Shown here piece after piece: positions 31,459-40,738 of a DNA stretch of 64,000 nucleotides. Position 1 is the first letter of the stretch. Each line of letters begins with the position of its first letter. Origin of the DNA: Burkholderiales bacterium PBB1 (lineage in GTDB: Bacteria > Pseudomonadota > Gammaproteobacteria > Burkholderiales > Burkholderiaceae_C); assembly GCA_002255905.1 (NCBI GenBank), contig NKIN01000005.1:186001-250000 (forward strand), in the 5' to 3' direction. Both the position numbers and the translations under genes were made by a program. The notes under the pieces are model-generated. The model was not told where the DNA came from. It did not search any database and saw only the letters and a program-made list of their open reading frames with translations.

Positions 31459-34017
31459 ATGTCCGAAACCTTGACCGATGCGCCGGCGCAAGCCGCAGCC
31501 AGCAGGAACCTGTCGCAGACGCCGGCTGCAGCCGACGCTGTAATGCACGCGCAGATCGAAGTCGCCTGTCACCAAGCATGCCAGACCATCGCACCGACCT
31601 GGCCGCTGGATCGGGCCATCGCGGTGAACCCGCACTGGTCGCGCATCGGCATGCCCCTGCGTCGCGTGGCCGCCCGCATGGCGGCGTTGGGGGGCATCCA
31701 TGTCTTTCCGCCGCGTGATCGCCAGCGCCGGGCGTGGCAAGCCGGCCGCATCGATCGCCGAGACCTCGAACTCGCGCTGGGCCAGCTGCCCGACGCAGCG
31801 GCGGCCGGATTGACGGTCGACTCGTGTACGCAAGCACTGCACAGCCCGCCTGTGCTGCAGCAGCTTCCCTTGCTGATCGATGTGCTTGACAACGACCCGA
31901 AGCGACACGCTCGGCTGTCGTGGCGGCAGGCCATCACCCACCAGGTGAGCCAGACCTGTGCCGCTTATTTCGATGAACACCAGGCCGACTGGCAACCCGA
32001 GCGATCGCAAGGGCTGTATGCCTTCTGGCGCGACACCTTGACGCACGACCACAGCATCGGCCTGCTGATGGGCGTTCCGCACCTGGGCCGCGCACTGGAT
32101 GCGCTGCCTGCCACCCGGCAGGATGCCGAGCGCTGGGTGATGAAGCGCCTCGGACTCCCTCCCGCGGTCTGGGCGGACTACCTTGAAGCGGTGCTGCTCA
32201 CCGTCAATGGCTGGGCGTCATGGTGCGCCTACCTGGGATGGCAGGCCCGCCTGCAGGGACGCGATGACGCACACCTGCGCGATCTGCTGGCCATTCGGCT
32301 GGCCTGGGGAGTGGTCTTGCTCGACGGCAAGGACGACGTGGCGGCCACGCAGGCGTTCGTGGCGCTGCAACAGGCGTGGCGCGAGGCCCCTGCGGTGCTG
32401 GAGGAGGCGGAGCAGGCGATGCGGGTCGACGAGGTCTGGCAACTGGCACTCGAGATCGGCTATCAGCGCACCCTGGCCCGGCGGCTGCTGGCCGTCGGTG
32501 GTGAGCCAACCGTGCGCGAAACCGCGGAAGTGCAGGCGGCCTTCTGCATCGATGTGCGCAGCGAGCCCGTGCGTCGCGCCATCGAAGCGGTCTGGCCGGG
32601 CGTGCAGACCATCGGCTTTGCCGGCTTCTTCGGTCTGCCCGTGGCCTACACGCCGCTGGCCACGCTGGCCCGGCGCCCGCAGCTGCCTGGCTTGCTTGCA
32701 CCGACCATGGAGGTGGTCGATGGCATCGTGTCGCCCAGTGTGGCCGACAGGGCTTCTGACGCGGTGTTGCAGGAAGACGCGACCCGGTCCCGCCAGTCGC
32801 GCCTCGCTCTCGCCGACCAGTGGCGCGCGGCCAGCCGCTGGCCCGGTGCGGCGTTTTCATTCGTGGAGGCGGTGGGCTTGGGTTACCTGGGCCAGCTGGG
32901 GCGCTGGCTGCTGCCGACGCCGCAAGAACGCGCACGAGACGATCTGGCGGGTCTGCCCGCCCGCTACCGCCCGGTCTGCCGCCCGCAAGTGGTGGGCCTG
33001 GATCTCGAGGCCAAGATCGGTCTGGCCGCGCGCGTGCTGCACGCCATGGGCCTGGACCAGCAGCTCGCGCCGCTGGTGCTGCTGGTGGGCCATGGCAGTC
33101 AAAGCGCCAACAATGCCCACGCTGCCGCGCTGGACTGCGGTGCCTGCTGTGGACAGACCGGCGAGGTCAACGCCCGCAGCCTGGCGCAACTGCTCAATGA
33201 ACCGGCGGTGCGCCTGGGGCTTCAGGCACGGGGCATCACCATCCCCGAGTCCACCTGGTTTGTGGCCGCGCTGCACAACACCACCACCGACGAGATCGAA
33301 GGCCTCGATCTCGACCTGCTGCCCGAATCAGCGATGCAGCGGTGGGAACGCCTGCAAGCCGTCTTCGCGCAGGCCGGTGATCAGGTGCGGCGCGAACGTG
33401 CGCCGCAGCTGGGCCTCGATCCGCGCACACCGCATGGCGACCTGCTCGATCAGCTGCGCCGGCGCGCCAGCGATGGCGCGCAGACGCGCCCCGAGTGGGG
33501 CCTGGCGGGCAATGCAGCCTTCGTGATCGCGCCGCGTCAGCGCAGCCTTGGCGCCGTGCTGGAGGGACGCAGCTTCCTGCACGACTACGACGCCAGCCAG
33601 GACGCCGACGGCAGCGTGCTCGAGTTGCTGATGACCGCGCCGATGCTGGTCACCCACTGGATCAACTGGCAGTACCACGCCTCGACCTGCGACCCTGCGC
33701 GACTGGGCAGCGGCAACAAGGTGCTGCACAACGTGGTGGGCGGCAACCTGGGTGTGTTCGAGGGCAACGGGGGCGACCTGCGCATCGGCCTGTCGCAGCA
33801 GTCGCTGCACGACGGCGAGCGCTGGGTGCACGAGCCCCTGCGCCTGACGGTGGTCATCGATGCGCCGCAGGCGGCCATCGAGGCCGGGATCGGCAAGCAC
33901 GCGGTCGTGCGGCAATTGCTGGACAACGGCTGGCTGCACCTGTGGCGCTTCGATCCGGCGGGCCTGCTGCGCTACGAGCGGGGGGAATGGCAGCCACTGC
34001 AGCTGGAGATGGCGTGA
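31459..34017 (+). CDS. dabA: Inorganic carbon transporter zinc subunit DabA
   Basis: DabA (DUF2309) is the cytoplasmic carbonic-anhydrase-like subunit of the DAB complex. The 852-residue protein keeps the proposed zinc site: C363 and D365 in FCIDVRSEPVRRAIE, H545 in LLVGHGSQSANNAHAAALDC and C560 in DCGACCG. Other family segments are AIAVNPHWSRIGMPL, IGFAGFFGLPVAY and ITHWINWQYHASTCDP-like VTHWINWQYHAS. CCGGAG lies nine bases before the ATG. No carboxysome, RuBisCO or carbonic anhydrase gene is nearby, so the bicarbonate may feed autotrophy encoded elsewhere or anaplerotic carboxylation. Confidence 0.94.
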   Translation: MSETLTDAPAQAAASRNLSQTPAAADAVMHAQIEVACHQACQTIAPTWPLDRAIAVNPHWSRIGMPLRRVAARMAALGGIHVFPPRDRQRRAWQAGRIDRRDLELALGQLPDAAAAGLTVDSCTQALHSPPVLQQLPLLIDVLDNDPKRHARLSWRQAITHQVSQTCAAYFDEHQADWQPERSQGLYAFWRDTLTHDHSIGLLMGVPHLGRALDALPATRQDAERWVMKRLGLPPAVWADYLEAVLLTVNGWASWCAYLGWQARLQGRDDAHLRDLLAIRLAWGVVLLDGKDDVAATQAFVALQQAWREAPAVLEEAEQAMRVDEVWQLALEIGYQRTLARRLLAVGGEPTVRETAEVQAAFCIDVRSEPVRRAIEAVWPGVQTIGFAGFFGLPVAYTPLATLARRPQLPGLLAPTMEVVDGIVSPSVADRASDAVLQEDATRSRQSRLALADQWRAASRWPGAAFSFVEAVGLGYLGQLGRWLLPTPQERARDDLAGLPARYRPVCRPQVVGLDLEAKIGLAARVLHAMGLDQQLAPLVLLVGHGSQSANNAHAAALDCGACCGQTGEVNARSLAQLLNEPAVRLGLQARGITIPESTWFVAALHNTTTDEIEGLDLDLLPESAMQRWERLQAVFAQAGDQVRRERAPQLGLDPRTPHGDLLDQLRRRASDGAQTRPEWGLAGNAAFVIAPRQRSLGAVLEGRSFLHDYDASQDADGSVLELLMTAPMLVTHWINWQYHASTCDPARLGSGNKVLHNVVGGNLGVFEGNGGDLRIGLSQQSLHDGERWVHEPLRLTVVIDAPQAAIEAGIGKHAVVRQLLDNGWLHLWRFDPAGLLRYERGEWQPLQLEMA

Positions 34018-34022
34018 TGGCG

Positions 34023-34037
34023 GGCCGCACGGCGGCC
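34023..34037. terminator. GC-rich hairpin between convergent dabA and ychF
   Basis: GGCCGC (34023-34028) pairs with GCGGCC (34032-34037) over a 3-base loop, six bases after the dabA stop. There is no T tract, so it is only a possible terminator in the 52-base convergent gap. Confidence 0.3.
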
Positions 34038-34069
34038 ACCCACCATCACATCAGTCACGCCAAGTCAGC

Positions 34070-35161
34070 TCAGACGTTGAACAGGAAGTTCAGCACGTCG
34101 CCGTCCTTGACCACGTACTCCTTGCCCTCGGCGCGCATCTTGCCGGCCTCTTTGGCGCCGTGCTCGCCCTTGAAGGCCACGTAATCGTCAAAGGCAATGG
34201 TCTGCGCGCGGATGAAGCCGCGTTCGAAGTCGGTGTGGATCACGCCGGCCGCCTGCGGCGCGGTGTCGCCGATGTGGATGGTCCAGGCGCGCACTTCCTT
34301 CACGCCGGCGGTGAAATAGGTTTGCAGGCCCAGCAGGCTGAAGGCCGCGCGGATCAGGCGGTTCAGGCCCGGCTCGGTCTGGCCCATTTCGGACAGGAAC
34401 ATCAGCCGGTCTTCGTCGCTCATGTCGGCGAGTTCGGCCTCGGTCTTGGCGCAGATCGCGACCACAGGGGCTTTCTGGCTCTCGGCGTAGGCGCGCAGCT
34501 TGTCGAGGTAGGGGTTGTTGTCGAAACCGCCCTCGTCGACGTTGCCGACGAACATCGCCGGCTTGGCTGTGATCAGGCACAGCGGCTTGACCAGCACCAT
34601 GTCTTCCTTGCTGAAGGCGATGCTGCGCACCGGCTTCGCTTCATTCAACGCGGCCTGGCATTTCTCGAGCACGGCGACCAGCTTCTGGGCGTCCTTGTCG
34701 CCCGAGCGCGCCACCTTGTTGTACCGGTGCAGGCCTTTCTCCACCGTGCCCAGGTCGGCCAGGCAGAGCTCGGTCTGGATGACTTCGATGTCGGAGATCG
34801 GATCGACCTTGCCGGCCACGTGGATCACGTTGTCGTCGTCGAAGCAGCGCACCACATTGACCAGCGCATCGGTCTCGCGGATGTGCGCGAGGAACTGGTT
34901 GCCCAGCCCTTCGCCTTTCGACGCGCCAGCCACCAGGCCCGCGATGTCGACGAACTCGACGATCGCGGGCACGATGCGCTCGGGCTTGACGATCGCCGCC
35001 AGCGCATCGAGACGCGGGTCGGGCAACTCGACGATGCCGACGTTGGGCTCGATGGTGCAGAACGGGTAGTTCTCGGCCGCGATGCCGGCCTTGGTGAGCG
35101 CGTTGAAGAGGGTGGATTTGCCGACGTTGGGCAAACCGACGATGCCGCATTTCAGGCTCAT
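34070..35161 (-). CDS. ychF: Ribosome-binding ATPase YchF
   Basis: YchF/OLA1 is a TRAFAC-class P-loop protein that prefers ATP over GTP, binds the ribosome and limits the oxidative stress response. The 363-residue product has the Walker A motif GLPNVGKST at the N-terminus, the VDIAGLV(A/K)[13 protein letters not shown] switch II region, and a C-terminal TGS-like domain ([20 protein letters not shown], ending with [12 protein letters not shown]). NxxE replaces the usual GTPase NKxD at VGNVDE. The start overlaps the stop of the transporter gene upstream (ATGA). Confidence 0.97.
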   Translation of the reverse strand: MSLKCGIVGLPNVGKSTLFNALTKAGIAAENYPFCTIEPNVGIVELPDPRLDALAAIVKPERIVPAIVEFVDIAGLVAGASKGEGLGNQFLAHIRETDALVNVVRCFDDDNVIHVAGKVDPISDIEVIQTELCLADLGTVEKGLHRYNKVARSGDKDAQKLVAVLEKCQAALNEAKPVRSIAFSKEDMVLVKPLCLITAKPAMFVGNVDEGGFDNNPYLDKLRAYAESQKAPVVAICAKTEAELADMSDEDRLMFLSEMGQTEPGLNRLIRAAFSLLGLQTYFTAGVKEVRAWTIHIGDTAPQAAGVIHTDFERGFIRAQTIAFDDYVAFKGEHGAKEAGKMRAEGKEYVVKDGDVLNFLFNV

Positions 35162-36150
35162 GGTGCAGGTCTCACAGGGGATGTTGCGGGCGTCGACGAC
35201 GAGCCCGCGATTCTAGGAGGCTGCACAACCCTCCCGCGCCGCAGCATCAGCACATTGCCGGCCACGGCCAGCAGCACGCCAACGCCCGTGATCGCATCGG
35301 GCCGGTAGCCCTCGAAGCCCATCGACACCACCAGGGCGAGCATCGGCGTCATCACACCGATCGCGCCGCTGGGGCCAGGGCCCAGGCGCTCCTGCAGCGT
35401 CAGGTAGCAGGCAAATGACAGCACCGAGCCGGCCAGCGCCAGATAGAACAGCGACACCCACCACGACAGCAGCGCAGGCGGGGCGTAGCGGTGGCCCATC
35501 GCCAGCGCGATCGCGCCCGTGGTGAGGGCGCCATAGCCCATGCCGAAACCCATCGAGGGCCAGAACGGCAGGCCGCGGTGGCGGTTGCGGCTGGCGATCA
35601 GGCTGCCCGACGAACTCAGCAGCACCGCGCCCACGGTGAACGCCGCCCCCACGCCCACCGAGGCCGCACTGCCCAGCGACCCGGCCCCGTGTGCCTGAGA
35701 TGCCAGGCCCGCCGCCGCCTTGCCGAACTCGGGCCAGAAGATCAGCGCCACGCCGAGCAGCCCCAGCACCCCGCCGCCGATGAAGCGCAGCGACACCCGT
35801 TGGCCGAACAGCGCCTGCGCGCCCAGACCCGCGATCAGCGGCGAGGCCGAGTACCCCACCGCGACCAGCCCCGAAGGCAGGTGGCGTTCGGCGTGGTACA
35901 CGAACACATAGGACACACCGAACATCAGCGCACCCTGCAGCGCCAGCACCGCATGGTCGCGTGGTGCGAAGCGCAGCGGGATGCCGCGCAATGCGCAGAC
36001 CGAGAGCACCAGCACCGACGCCAACGCGAAGCGCAAGGCCACGCCGACCTCGGGCGTGGTGTGGCCCAGCTGGTAAGTGATCGCATGCCAGGTCGTGCCC
36101 CAGCTCAGCACGCAGACAGCGAACAGCTGCCAGGTCTTGAACCGGCTCAT
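35158..36150 (-). CDS. EamA-family (DMT) transporter
   Basis: A 330-residue inner membrane protein with about ten helices in two EamA repeats, typical of drug/metabolite exporters. The first begins [20 protein letters not shown], with a Trp-Gly-Thr motif common in the family; the second repeat contains [17 protein letters not shown] Gly/Ala-rich loop around residues 175-200 separates the halves. The substrate cannot be predicted. The gene starts 19 bases after the MOSC gene on the minus strand and is coupled to ychF. Confidence 0.9.
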   Translation of the reverse strand: MSRFKTWQLFAVCVLSWGTTWHAITYQLGHTTPEVGVALRFALASVLVLSVCALRGIPLRFAPRDHAVLALQGALMFGVSYVFVYHAERHLPSGLVAVGYSASPLIAGLGAQALFGQRVSLRFIGGGVLGLLGVALIFWPEFGKAAAGLASQAHGAGSLGSAASVGVGAAFTVGAVLLSSSGSLIASRNRHRGLPFWPSMGFGMGYGALTTGAIALAMGHRYAPPALLSWWVSLFYLALAGSVLSFACYLTLQERLGPGPSGAIGVMTPMLALVVSMGFEGYRPDAITGVGVLLAVAGNVLMLRRGRVVQPPRIAGSSSTPATSPVRPAP

Positions 36151-36169
36151 GGCGAGAAGGCGGCCGGCT

Positions 36170-37048
36170 TCAATCGAAGCGGTAAGTCGCGCCGCCCATC
36201 AGACCCGGCCGCAGCATGCAGTCGAAGCCCTCGACGATCACCGCGTTCATGCCGAAGGTCAGCGCGCCGTTCAGCCGCGCATCGGCGCGGTACGCGGCCA
36301 GCGCGTCGCCGACGCTGTGGCCGGCTTCGGCGGTGAGCGGGTCGACATCCGGGATGCTGCAGCGCGCGCAGGGCTTGACCAGCTTCAGCCGCACCGGTCC
36401 GTCGGGCGTCGAGAAGTGGATCTCGTCGAGGTGGTCTTCTCCGTGCGCATCGAGCCCGCTCAGCACCAGGTTCGGCCGAAAGCGCTGCATCGTCACCGGC
36501 GCGGCGCCGGTCGCGACGATCCGGCAGTTCAGTTCCTCGAGGCTGGCCTGCGAGGTGACCAGCAGCGGGTACTCGTCGGAGAACGCCGCTGCGGCCTCGA
36601 TCGTGCCGGTCCATTGCGCGCTGGCGAGGCGCTTGTTCGCGGGGTCGAATCGCACCAGCCGCAGGGGCTGGCCCAGGAAGTCGCTGAACCACTGCGCGGT
36701 GGCATGGCCCATGTCGAAGGCCGCGACCTCGTCGTTCCACACCGTCACCTGCCGCTGGGTGCCGACCTCGTCGAGCGGCACCGACCAGGCCAGCATGCCC
36801 GGCGCACGCAGCAGCATGTCGCGTGAGTTCAACGTCGTCTGGATCAGCGCCATGCGTGGCAGCTGCCGCTGCGTCACGAAGCGGCCCTGCGCGTCGACCA
36901 CCATCCACGCCCGGTCGAATTCTAGTCCGGTCTCGATCAGCAGCGCCTCGGCCGGGGCGCTGCCGCCACAGCTCTTGATGGGGTGCACATACAGTGCCGC
37001 GAGCTGGACCTCGACGTCGAACGCGGTGTCGTCACCAGGACCCGTCAC
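36170..37048 (-). CDS. MOSC domain protein (YcbX-like)
   Basis: A 292-residue molybdenum cofactor-binding protein with an N-terminal MOSC-associated β-barrel (LYVHPIKSCGGSAPAEALL, FDRAWMVVDAQGRFVTQRQ) and a C-terminal MOSC domain. The cofactor-ligand Cys is likely in KPCARCSIPDVDPLTAE, and FRPNLVLSGL is conserved. YcbX in E. coli reduces N-hydroxylated compounds; a similar role is inferred. It starts with GTG 37048, which overlaps the stop of the upstream AsmA gene. Confidence 0.9.
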   Translation of the reverse strand: MTGPGDDTAFDVEVQLAALYVHPIKSCGGSAPAEALLIETGLEFDRAWMVVDAQGRFVTQRQLPRMALIQTTLNSRDMLLRAPGMLAWSVPLDEVGTQRQVTVWNDEVAAFDMGHATAQWFSDFLGQPLRLVRFDPANKRLASAQWTGTIEAAAAFSDEYPLLVTSQASLEELNCRIVATGAAPVTMQRFRPNLVLSGLDAHGEDHLDEIHFSTPDGPVRLKLVKPCARCSIPDVDPLTAEAGHSVGDALAAYRADARLNGALTFGMNAVIVEGFDCMLRPGLMGGATYRFD

Positions 37049-39489
37049 TTGAACAGGCCTTTCAGCACGCCCTTGAGCGCATCTTTGGGCTTGGTGGGCG
37101 GCGCAGAGGCTGCGGGGTCAGCGGGCTTCAGGCCCAGCTGTTCCTCGAGCCGGTTGCGCACTTCGTTCTTCAGTCCCTGCGTGACCGCACCGGCCACCAC
37201 CGACGACCACTCGATCTTCCAGTCCAGCGTGGCGAATGGGCCGGTCAAGCGCACCGGCACCTGCAGGCCCTTCAGCGCTGCCAGATCGGCGCCGTCCTGC
37301 CCCTTGGCGGTGCCGGTGACGGTGGCGCGCGCCAGGTAGTCGATGCGGCTCCGGCCGATGTCGATCGTGCCTTCGCCGCCCAGGCGCAGGAATGGGCTCT
37401 TTACATCCAGGTCCTTGTTGCGCGCCACGCCATCGGCGATCTGGAAGCTCCCGCTCATTTCGCTGAAGTCGGTCTTCTCGGTCTCGCTGGCCTTCTGCAC
37501 CGCGTCTTGCTGCAGGCCGATCGCGGCCTTGGCCTGACGCAGGCTCTTCGCGAGGTTGATGCCCTTGATCGCCCCGTCGCGCAACTGCAACGCCATCTGA
37601 CCCTGCAGCGTCGACTTCAGCGCGTTGACGCTGCGGCCGGTGGCTTCGATGTCCATCGTCACGCGGCCGGTGCCGTCCATCCAGTCTTTGGCGGCCACAT
37701 CCTTCAGCGCGCTGTTGATGTTGATGCCGGTGGCGGTGCCCTTGAAGCCGACGCGCCCGGTCGCGGCTTCGGCCAGCGCTGAGGCGTCGACGCTGCCGCC
37801 CCAGACCTTGCCCTGCAGTGTGCTCGCCCGCAGCAAGCCGCCATTCAGCGCGGCTTCGATGCGCGCCGAAGCGACCTGGTAGCGCTGGAAGGTGAAGCTC
37901 GTGGCCTGCAGGCTGAACTGCCCGTCGAGGCTGCGCAGTGCGCTCAGGTCGACCGGCGTGTCGGCTGCGGGCCCACCCGGTGCTGCCTGGGCTGCGGGCG
38001 CGGCGGCTGCGGCCGGCGCATCGGCCAGCAGACGGTTCAGGTCCAGCGTGTCGAAGCGGGCTTTTGCATTGACTTTCGGCACCGCGCTGCCGAGCAACGC
38101 CGTGCCGTCGGTGTTGAAGACGCCGCCGTTGATGTCCCCGGCCAGCGTCCAGGCGGCGCGTTCGGCGGAGGCGCTCGCACCGCCCTTGGCGTTGATCTTC
38201 AAGGGCTGCAGCCCGGGGTTCTGGATCAGGCCTTGCAGCGTCAGTGCGTCGAGTGCGATCGAGGCCGGCGTGGCCGCGCCGTTCTTGCCAGGAGCCGGGG
38301 CCTGCGCCTGCTTCAGCAGCAGATTCGCCTTCACCGTCGCCCCCAGCTGGCGCTGCGCACCGCGGCTGTCGATCGTGGCCTCGAAGCCGGGCAGGCGCAG
38401 CAGGTCGAAGCTGCCGGTGGGCGCGGCGCTCTTGAAGGCGACATCCAACGGCGCGGCACCACCGCGCTGCAGGCGCCCGCTGAAGGCACTGCCCTTGATC
38501 TGATCGCCGGTGGCGGCCAGTTCGGGCCAGGTCAGCGCGAGGCTCAGCGGCTGAGTCTGTTGCGTGCCTTTCAATTGCAGGGCCAGTTTGGCGAGCGCGA
38601 TGTCCTTGGCGGCCGGGTTGAACGTGAAGCGCTCGATGGACAGTGTGCTGTCGTCGATGCGGAGACTCCCTGCGGTCGCCGCCAACGTGAGCTGCAGCGC
38701 CTGGGCGTCAATTGCCGAGGTGCTGCCATCCCAGCCCAAGTGGCCCTTCAGCCCGGCGCGGATCGACTGGACACCGACGGCGTTGCCGTTGAACGCGAGG
38801 CGCGTATCGCGCAGCCCGACTGAACCTGTTGCGAGGTCCAGCTTGAGCTGGGTGTTGCCGGTCAGTTCACCCTTGACTGCGGGAGAGGCGAGGTCGAACT
38901 GAACTGCGAACTCGACCGGCGACTCGGTCTGGTCCTGCAAGCGGCCCGTCGTCAGTGACTTCACCGACAGCGTGCCCGCCAGTCGAGCCAGATCGTCCTT
39001 CACGCGCAGGCTGACGTTTTCCAGCGCGATGCCGTTCACGTCGAGCCGTGGCGGCTTCTTGCTGCCGTTGCCAGCCTCTGCGGGGGCCTGGGCGTTCAAC
39101 AGGTCATCGATGTTGCGCACCCCGTCGGCATTGCGCAGGTACGCCGCACGCACGCCGCGGGCGGCAATGCGGCCGATCACCAGCTCGCGGTTCAGCAGCG
39201 GCAGCACGTCGACTGCCAGCTCGGCGTGGTCGATGGCCGCGAACTCATCAGGCCGGTTGGCTTCGCTCAGGCTGACATCGGCCAGCGTGATTTCGAGGCG
39301 CGGGAACAGCGACAGTCCGATCGGACCGTTGATGGCCAGCGTGCGGTGGTGGTGCGTCTGCATCCATTCGATGGCGACGCCCTTGTAGCGGTTGGCGTCG
39401 AAGCCCATCACCAGCCACGTGAGCGCCGCTGCCAGTACCAGCAGCAGGCCCAACACCCCGAGCGCGATACGGCGTATCCAGATCGACAA
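37045..39489 (-). CDS. AsmA family envelope protein
   Basis: An 814-residue protein with one N-terminal helix (IALGVLGLLLVLAAALTWLV) and the AsmA N-terminal domain (ANRYKGVAIEWMQTHHHRTL, LFPRLEITLADVSLSE, VLPLLNRELVIGRIAARG). It ends with the AsmA C-terminal region (KLRDGAIKGINLAKSL-like LRDGAIKGINLAKSLRQAKA) and a soluble tail. TTG 39489 is taken as start because CAGGGG lies eight bases before it and the helix follows at once; a longer frame exists but runs into the divergent gene. It is the second AsmA-like gene of the window. Confidence 0.88.
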   Translation of the reverse strand: MSIWIRRIALGVLGLLLVLAAALTWLVMGFDANRYKGVAIEWMQTHHHRTLAINGPIGLSLFPRLEITLADVSLSEANRPDEFAAIDHAELAVDVLPLLNRELVIGRIAARGVRAAYLRNADGVRNIDDLLNAQAPAEAGNGSKKPPRLDVNGIALENVSLRVKDDLARLAGTLSVKSLTTGRLQDQTESPVEFAVQFDLASPAVKGELTGNTQLKLDLATGSVGLRDTRLAFNGNAVGVQSIRAGLKGHLGWDGSTSAIDAQALQLTLAATAGSLRIDDSTLSIERFTFNPAAKDIALAKLALQLKGTQQTQPLSLALTWPELAATGDQIKGSAFSGRLQRGGAAPLDVAFKSAAPTGSFDLLRLPGFEATIDSRGAQRQLGATVKANLLLKQAQAPAPGKNGAATPASIALDALTLQGLIQNPGLQPLKINAKGGASASAERAAWTLAGDINGGVFNTDGTALLGSAVPKVNAKARFDTLDLNRLLADAPAAAAAPAAQAAPGGPAADTPVDLSALRSLDGQFSLQATSFTFQRYQVASARIEAALNGGLLRASTLQGKVWGGSVDASALAEAATGRVGFKGTATGININSALKDVAAKDWMDGTGRVTMDIEATGRSVNALKSTLQGQMALQLRDGAIKGINLAKSLRQAKAAIGLQQDAVQKASETEKTDFSEMSGSFQIADGVARNKDLDVKSPFLRLGGEGTIDIGRSRIDYLARATVTGTAKGQDGADLAALKGLQVPVRLTGPFATLDWKIEWSSVVAGAVTQGLKNEVRNRLEEQLGLKPADPAASAPPTKPKDALKGVLKGLFK

Positions 39490-39552
39490 GGCGATGCCCC
39501 TGAAAAGCGCGGATTGTGCCTGTGCAACCCGGCGGTCGACACCTCGGCTACC

Positions 39553-39558
39553 TACAAT
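39553..39558 (+). promoter_or_regulatory. Possible -10 box close to the monooxygenase start
   Basis: TACAAT matches TATAAT at 5/6 positions and ends eight bases before the ATG at 39567. No good -35 box is found 16-18 bases upstream. If used, the transcript would have almost no leader. Confidence 0.25.
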
Positions 39559-39566
39559 CTGCCTCG

Positions 39567-40688
39567 ATGAAACCCTATGACGTGCAGGTACGCGGTGCGG
39601 GCCTGGTCGGGCCCGCCTTGGCCTTGTCGCTGGCGCGCATCGGCCTGCGCGTGGCGCTGGTGACCGATCCCGCTGCGTCGGCGCGCGGGCCCGATGTCCG
39701 GGCGTTCGCGCTGAATGCCGCCTCGGTGGCTTTGCTGCGCGGTCTGAAGGTCTGGGATGCGCTGCCGGCGCATGCAGCCACCGCGGTGCACGAGATGCGT
39801 GTCGAGGGCGATGCGCCCGGTGCGGCGCTCGAGTTCTCGTCGTGGGAGCAACGGGTGGGCGAATTGGCCTGGATCGTCGATGCAGCGCTGCTCGAGCGCG
39901 AACTGGCGGCGGCGGTACGTTTTTCGCCGCACGTGACGGTGCTGGCAGGCGCACAGGCCGAGGCCGCGACCGCGCCGTTGACGGCCATCTGCGAGGGCAA
40001 GGCATCGGCCACCCGGGACGCGCACCGCGTGCCTCTCGATCGGCGGCCTTACGGTCAGCGCGCGGTGGCTGCGCGGCTGGTCAGCAGCCAGCCGCACGCG
40101 GGCACTGCGCGGCAATGGTTCGGCTCGCCCGATGTGCTGGCGCTGCTGCCGTTCGATGCGCCGCAGCCGCAATCGTCGTATGCGCTCGTGTGGTCGGTGT
40201 CCGATGCGCGCGCCACCGAGTTGCTGGCGATGGATCCGGCCGACTTCAATGCCGCGCTGATGCGCGCCACCGCTGGCGCCGCAGGCGACTTGCAGCTGAG
40301 CGGTGAGCGCGTCGCCTGGCCGCTGACCCGCGCGCAAGCGGCCACCTGGTGCGGAGCCGGCTGGGTCCTGGTGGGCGATGCCGCCCACGTGGTGCACCCG
40401 CTGGCCGGACAAGGTCTGAACCTGGGGCTGGCCGATGTGGCGGCCCTGTCCGCGGTGCTTGCAGCGCGCGAACCGTGGCGCGAACTGGGCGACGAGAAAC
40501 TGCTGCGTCGCTATGCCCGCGAGCGCCTGCTGCCCACACGTGCAATGGTCGAGATCACCGACGGCCTGATGCATCTTTTTGCCCACCCCGCACCGCTGGT
40601 GCGGGAACTTCGCAACCAGGGCCTGACTCTGGTCAATCGGCTGGCGCCGCTCAAGCGCTGGCTGACCTCGCAGGCGCTGGATTCCTAA
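39567..40688 (+). CDS. UbiH/COQ6-family FAD-dependent monooxygenase
   Basis: A 373-residue flavoprotein probably hydroxylating a ubiquinone precursor ring. The N-terminal dinucleotide fold is VRGAGLVGPALALSLARIGL. The second FAD motif is intact (GWVLVGDAAHVVHPLAGQGLNLGL). The central 'ADG' motif is altered to CEGKASATRDAHRVPLDRR, so it is shorter than usual (about 390-400 residues). The family often has several paralogues with different ring positions, so a specific symbol is not given. It is followed by dsbC after 50 bases. Confidence 0.85.
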   Translation: MKPYDVQVRGAGLVGPALALSLARIGLRVALVTDPAASARGPDVRAFALNAASVALLRGLKVWDALPAHAATAVHEMRVEGDAPGAALEFSSWEQRVGELAWIVDAALLERELAAAVRFSPHVTVLAGAQAEAATAPLTAICEGKASATRDAHRVPLDRRPYGQRAVAARLVSSQPHAGTARQWFGSPDVLALLPFDAPQPQSSYALVWSVSDARATELLAMDPADFNAALMRATAGAAGDLQLSGERVAWPLTRAQAATWCGAGWVLVGDAAHVVHPLAGQGLNLGLADVAALSAVLAAREPWRELGDEKLLRRYARERLLPTRAMVEITDGLMHLFAHPAPLVRELRNQGLTLVNRLAPLKRWLTSQALDS

Positions 40689-40738
40689 GTTGGTATCTCG
40701 ACCGCCACGGTTTGTTCACCCCTTTGAAAGTCATCCCC

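Noticed and set aside
30082-32082. A 666-residue minus-strand frame across dabB and dabA
   Set aside because: It is rich in Gln, Arg and His with no domain, which is the pattern of antisense frames in GC-rich genes; dabA and dabB are clear on the other strand.
39490-40005. N-terminal extension of the minus-strand AsmA gene
   Set aside because: The added residues are Arg/Pro-rich and overlap the divergent monooxygenase gene; TTG 39489 with a ribosome-binding site gives a normal membrane anchor.
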